A DNA stretch of 39,358 nucleotides, from contig NZ_JACHJJ010000040.1 in NCBI RefSeq assembly GCF_014203605.1, forward strand, positions 1-39,358, given 5' to 3'. A model generated the notes under the pieces. The model was not told the DNA's origin. It did no database searches and saw only the letters and a program-made list of their open reading frames with translations. Position numbers and translations under genes: made by a program. This DNA comes from Thiemannella venezuelensis (lineage in GTDB: Bacteria; Actinomycetota; Actinomycetes; Streptosporangiales; Streptosporangiaceae). Positions 36,701 through 39,358 of the stretch are shown here, in pieces (the stretch's first letter is position 1; the number at the start of each line of letters is the position of its first letter).

Positions 36701-38574
36701 GCCGCCTGCCGTCCGGCCGTGAAGTACGGGCGCAGGTCCACGCCCGAGTGGCGTTCCACCAGGTCGGCGCACTCGTCCACGGCGGCGGCGTAGACGGGCT
36801 CCCCGGCGTACAGCTCGCGTCCGAGCCCGGCGTAGTGGTCGCCCACGCCGGGGAGCAGGAAGGCGAGGCGGGCGCGGCCGGTGACCCGGTGGCCGCCGCT
36901 GCCGTCGCCGGCGAGGGCGCGGAGCCCGCGTACGGCGTCGTCGAGGCCGGTGCAGACGAGTGCGCGGCGGTGGTCGAGCTCGGCGCGGCCGGTCTGCAGG
37001 GTGCGGGCGAGATCACCGAGCGCCGTGCCGGGCCGCTCCTCCAGCCAGCCGGCCAGCCGCCCCGCCTGCTCCCGCAACGCCGCCGCGCTACCCGCCGACA
37101 CCGGCACCACCCGGGTCCGCTCCTCCGCAGGGCCGGGAGCGGGCGTGGCGGGCGCGCTCCCCTCCACCGCCGCGCCCGGAGGCGACGGGGCCGGTGGAGC
37201 CTCCAGGATGACGTGGGCGTTGGTGCCGGAGAGACCGAAGGAGCTGACGCCGGCCAGGGTGGGGGCGTCGCGGTGCGGTAGCGGGGCGGCGGCCGTCACC
37301 GGCCGGACGGTGCCGTCGTCAGGGAGCGCGGCGGCCGGGGTGGTGAGGTTGAGGCTGGGCGGGATCAGGCCGTTCTCCAGCATCAGGATCGTCTTGATGA
37401 CGCCCGCGACCCCGGCGCCCGCCTGGGTGTGGCCGATGTTCGTCTTGACGGCGCCCACGTGCAGCGGACGGCCCGGGTCGCGCCTGCCGAACACGTCGTG
37501 CAGGGCCGACAGCTCGATGGCGTCCCCCAGGTGGGTGCCGGAGCCGTGCGCCTCCACGTAGTCGACGTCGTCGGGGTTCACGCGGGCCGCCGCCAGGGCG
37601 CGGGTGATGACGTCGGCCTGGGCGCGCCGGCTGGGCGCGGTGAGGCCGTTGCTGCGGCCGTCCTGGTTGACCGCCGATCCGCGCAGGACGGCCCGGATCC
37701 GCCGCCCGTTGGCGACCGCCTTCGACAGCGGCTCGAGGACGACCATGCCGCCGCCCTCGCCCATGACGTACCCGTCGGCCCTCTCGTCGAAGGTCTTGCA
37801 CCGCCCGTCGGAGCACATCATCAGGCCGGCGCACGCCTGGAGGTACACCGTGGGGTGCAGGGTGAGCGAGGCGCCCCCGGCGAGGGCCAGGTCGCACTCG
37901 CCCCGGCGCAGGCTCTCCGCGGCCAGGTGGATGGCGATCAGCGAGGAGGAGCAGGCGGTGTCGACGGTCAGGGTGGGCCCCATCAGGTCGAGCTGGTACG
38001 CGATGCGCCCGGCCGCCACGCTCGCCACGGCCCCCTGCCCCAGGTACGGGTCGGAGACGGCCTCGTCGTCCTGGAGTTCGAGCTGGAGCCTGCCGTACTG
38101 GAGCGTGTCCATGAAGCCGACCATCACGGCGGTACGGCTGCCCGCCAGGCGGGACGGCGCGAGCCCGGCGTTCTCCAGGCCCTCCCAGGCCAGTTCGAGC
38201 AGCAGGCGCTGGTGCGGGTCCATGCGCAGCGCCTCGCGCGGGGACAGGCCGAAGAACTCGGCGTCCCAGCCGGTGACGTCGTCCAGGAAGGCGCCGTACC
38301 TGGTGTACATGGTGCCGGGCACGCCCGGAGCCGGGTTGTAGTACGCGTCGACGTCCCAGCGCGAGGGCGGCACCTCGCCTACCGCGTCGTCGCCCCGCCG
38401 CAGCAGGTCCCAGAAGTCCTCCACGGTGGCGCCGCCGGGGTAGCGGCAGGCCATGCCGACGACGGCGATGGGCTCGTGGCGGCGTTCCTCCAGCTCGGTG
38501 AGGCGCTGGCGGGTCTGGGCCAAGTCGACGGTCACGCGCTTGAGGTAGGCGCGGAGCTTTTCCTCGGTCCCCAT
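33706..38574 (-). CDS. Type I PKS-D, one module: KS-AT-KR-ACP with N-terminal docking coil
   Basis: About 1622 residues. The N-terminus (about 1-33) is a charged amphipathic helix (EEKLRAYLKRVTVDLAQ, then RQRLTELEER), the standard coiled-coil docking domain of actinomycete PKSs. KS: canonical Cys208 in DTACSSSLIAI, then VEAHGSGTHLGD and NIGHTQAGAG. AT: Ser682 in GYSLGEYV, HAFH 781-784, Arg in IERAHLI. KR: TGGTRGLG near 1213, a long low-complexity loop with repeated GGEDR, Tyr1393 in ADYCAANTVL. ACP: Ser1556 in DLGGNSLLGM. There is no DH, ER or TE, and the C-terminal tail is short and very basic. ATG 38574 is preferred (GGAAAGG upstream, docking helix follows directly); GTG 38607, overlapping the previous stop, is the alternative. 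Its KS differs from the KSs of PKS-A, -B and -C, and it probably receives the chain from PKS-E. Confidence 0.93.
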   Translation of the reverse strand: MGTEEKLRAYLKRVTVDLAQTRQRLTELEERRHEPIAVVGMACRYPGGATVEDFWDLLRRGDDAVGEVPPSRWDVDAYYNPAPGVPGTMYTRYGAFLDDVTGWDAEFFGLSPREALRMDPHQRLLLELAWEGLENAGLAPSRLAGSRTAVMVGFMDTLQYGRLQLELQDDEAVSDPYLGQGAVASVAAGRIAYQLDLMGPTLTVDTACSSSLIAIHLAAESLRRGECDLALAGGASLTLHPTVYLQACAGLMMCSDGRCKTFDERADGYVMGEGGGMVVLEPLSKAVANGRRIRAVLRGSAVNQDGRSNGLTAPSRRAQADVITRALAAARVNPDDVDYVEAHGSGTHLGDAIELSALHDVFGRRDPGRPLHVGAVKTNIGHTQAGAGVAGVIKTILMLENGLIPPSLNLTTPAAALPDDGTVRPVTAAAPLPHRDAPTLAGVSSFGLSGTNAHVILEAPPAPSPPGAAVEGSAPATPAPGPAEERTRVVPVSAGSAAALREQAGRLAGWLEERPGTALGDLARTLQTGRAELDHRRALVCTGLDDAVRGLRALAGDGSGGHRVTGRARLAFLLPGVGDHYAGLGRELYAGEPVYAAAVDECADLVERHSGVDLRPYFTAGRQAAPPADLAAMLGRDDGHDHAGDPLGHAPVAHPFLFTVEYALARLLRHWGITPDLLVGYSLGEYVAACLAGVFSLEDALHVVIERAHLISAAPAGRMVAVAAPETPVRAALSAEGVEVDVAALNGPSMTVLSGPPAEIEQAAAVLTGRGLACRPLRSAHAFHSSLLQPAREKLVAVLETVRRNAPAVTVVSNLTGRPLTAEQATGTSYWADQLVGTVRFADGVRHCLEQDVTAFVELGPGQTLGGLVRQTMTGGTAAVLGTLPPYWTTTGPRDAHADLLSTCGALWELGAGVSWEHVHPGGGRVLSLPAYPFQRTRFWPEPTARRPRTTPQASEAGRPGDAEIGDYAFVPAWRRDPAAGALPAALALPGPLVVLADPEGVGSALADLAAASGTPVVEVVAGAGPRREGRRLTIDPAAPEQYAEAFAGLPPGPVHVAHLWSLAAAAGLPGDEELREAVGHGFDSLLLALHALGDRPGRLLTVSRGATEILGGDVPAPHRSLAHGLGRAARHEYAGLTWSGVDLDAEEGSPATAVAAQLARELLTPPEEDGSPEAADPLTGWRRGRRWVRHWIQVPDQPEPPQPWRADGAYLITGGTRGLGMALARYLARAGVRRLALVGRTPLSRAGAPLGDEKAAGASRDGAPRGGEDRGGEDRAARTLRDVAELEALGVEVLLLTADTGVPGQLRDALRRAREHFGRLHGVVHAAGLPAGGMVRRRTPEEARRVLAPKVLAMGPLAELVGPGTPAEDRPEVLVLYSSAVTAFGGVGEADYCAANTVLDAYGQALAAAAPSTRVVSVAWGPWRHDVWQSEGLRTAGGGLAGRVADYRARYGFPDDAGCAFLDRILAGGHGGVMAVRQPLREVLRAWTSMLDLDDLVGSAAAVPQGERFPRPQLRTDYAPPRTDAEAEIAELWGAYLGIDRVGVHDPFFDLGGNSLLGMAMVMAVEKQLGRSVPPAVLFEHPTVAAFAAALHDDGAAAQEALTAGSARGQRRRRARSGSRK
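34746..34775. repeat. Tandem 15-base repeat in the KR loop of PKS-D
   Basis: Two adjacent perfect copies of CCCTGTCCTCGCCGC (34746-34760, 34761-34775) encode a doubled GGEDR in a hydrophilic loop between the KR cofactor motif and its catalytic residues. The repeat keeps the reading frame. Confidence 0.8.
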
Positions 38575-38603
38575 CGGAAGAGCCTTTCCGGTCTCGGTCG
38601 CGG

Positions 38604-39358
38604 TCACAGTTCGTTGTCGATGAGGGCGAAGATCTCCTCGTCGGAGGCTGATTCGATCTGGTCCATCACGCCGCCTCGGGCGGCCGGGGCCGAGCCGAGC
38701 TTGGCGAGCGCGCTCTGCAGGATCGGCACGAGACGGTCGCGGATGGAGTCGGCCTCCCCGTTGGCGCTCGCGAGCGCCCGGTCGATCCTGGCGAGGGCGT
38801 CGCGGAGCGTGTCCTCGGGCACGGCCTCGGGCGGAGCCAGGGTCGTGAACAGGTACTCCGCGAGCGACGTGACGGTGGGATGGTCGAAGACGAGCGTGGC
38901 GGGCAGGCGCAGGCCGGTGTCGGCGTTGAGCCGGTTGCGCAGCTCGACGGCGGTCAGGGAGTCGAAGCCGAGCTCGTTGAAGGGGCGGTTCACCTCGACG
39001 CTGCCGGCGCTGCCGTGCGCGAGCACCGCGGCGACGTGGCCCTGCACGCTCTCGACGAGCAGGCGCAGCGCGTCGGGCCGGGGCAGGGCGGCCATGCGGC
39101 CGGCGAGGGTGGTGCCGCCCGCGTGCGCCGCCGAGGACACCGCCTGCCGGGGCACGCGGACGAGGCCGCGCAGCATGGGGGGCAGGTCGCCGTTCTCGGC
39201 CCGGGCACGCAACCCGGCCGTGTCCCAGCGCGCCGCCACCACGACCGCGTCGTCCCCGGCCACAGCCGCATCGAACAACCCCAACCCCTGCTCCACACTC
39301 AACGGAGCGATCCCGGCCCGGGCCAGGCGAGCAAGATCAGCCGGACCCAGCCCCCCGG
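38604..39358 (-). CDS. Type I PKS-E, C-terminal end (KR tail-ACP-docking)
   Basis: Only the last 251 or so codons are in the window; the gene continues to the right. The visible part starts with GPADLARLARAGIAPLSVEQ, the end of a ketoreductase domain (the conserved C-terminal segment), then an ACP with GFDSLTAVELRNRL, the canonical actinomycete form. It ends in an acidic helical docking tail (SDEEIFALIDNEL) of the kind that binds the N-terminal coil found on PKS-D. The TGA at 38604-38606 overlaps the possible GTG start of PKS-D. The number of modules upstream is unknown. Confidence 0.9.
   Translation of the reverse strand, partial: GGLGPADLARLARAGIAPLSVEQGLGLFDAAVAGDDAVVVAARWDTAGLRARAENGDLPPMLRGLVRVPRQAVSSAAHAGGTTLAGRMAALPRPDALRLLVESVQGHVAAVLAHGSAGSVEVNRPFNELGFDSLTAVELRNRLNADTGLRLPATLVFDHPTVTSLAEYLFTTLAPPEAVPEDTLRDALARIDRALASANGEADSIRDRLVPILQSALAKLGSAPAARGGVMDQIESASDEEIFALIDNEL

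Noticed and set aside
33710-36772. Upstream extension of the PKS-C frame
   Set aside because: The frame stays open into the PKS-D region but translates as Arg/Pro/Gly-rich noise. PKS-D motifs occupy another frame there, and the PKS-C KS begins right after 33709.
1-39358. tRNA, rRNA, CRISPR arrays, insertion sequences and phage attachment sites
   Set aside because: I looked for these and saw no supporting pattern; the only long repeats are homologous PKS module segments.

Overview
This is a high-GC actinomycete segment. The G+C looks well above 70% by eye, third codon positions are GC-rich, and several starts are GTG or TTG. A filamentous genus such as those of the Streptosporangiales or Streptomycetales is plausible, but nothing here fixes the genus. 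No rRNA, tRNA, CRISPR array or insertion sequence was seen. The window is a chromosomal flank (about 1-8010) joined to the right-hand part of a large type I polyketide synthase (PKS) cluster (about 8178-39358 and beyond).

Left flank: the first residues of a NarL/FixJ response regulator that begins like DosR/DevR, an orphan GvpU-like protein, a DoxX-like membrane protein, a CBS-CBS-BON protein, an Acg-type nitroreductase, and a broken arginine-catabolism locus. In that last locus half of an ArcD-type permease is fused in frame to a carbamate kinase without its N-terminus. The set resembles a DosR-type hypoxia/redox regulon, and several palindromes sit between the genes. Then come three minus-strand genes: an acyltransferase-3 membrane protein, a DUF1707 protein and an APH-type phosphotransferase.

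PKS cluster: two convergent operons. The plus operon (8178-19481) encodes a two-part ABC exporter, PKS-A (KS-AT-KR-ACP), PKS-B (KS-KR-ACP with the AT domain eroded away) and an acyl-CoA dehydrogenase. The minus operon enters from beyond 39358 and runs to 19444: PKS-E (C-terminal end only), PKS-D (KS-AT-KR-ACP), PKS-C (two KS-AT-KR-ACP modules), a four-gene cassette for an ACP-linked glycolytic extender unit (3-hydroxyacyl-CoA dehydrogenase, ACP, acyl-CoA dehydrogenase, FkbH), a type II thioesterase and a Sfp-type phosphopantetheinyl transferase. Most minus genes overlap by 4 bases. The operons meet tail to tail, with the plus-strand terminator hairpin lying inside the 3' end of the transferase gene.

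How it fits together (inference): every module seen has a ketoreductase and none has a dehydratase, enoylreductase or methyltransferase domain, so this part should build a chain bearing many hydroxyls. The extender cassette has no O-methyltransferase in the window, which points to hydroxymalonyl-ACP rather than methoxymalonyl-ACP. The AT-less module must be loaded in trans and is one candidate site for that unit. Modules fall into two sequence types, one of each in PKS-C and one each in PKS-A and PKS-B, which suggests duplication of a module pair. No chain-terminating thioesterase domain, pathway regulator or loading module is in view. I do not recognise the product.
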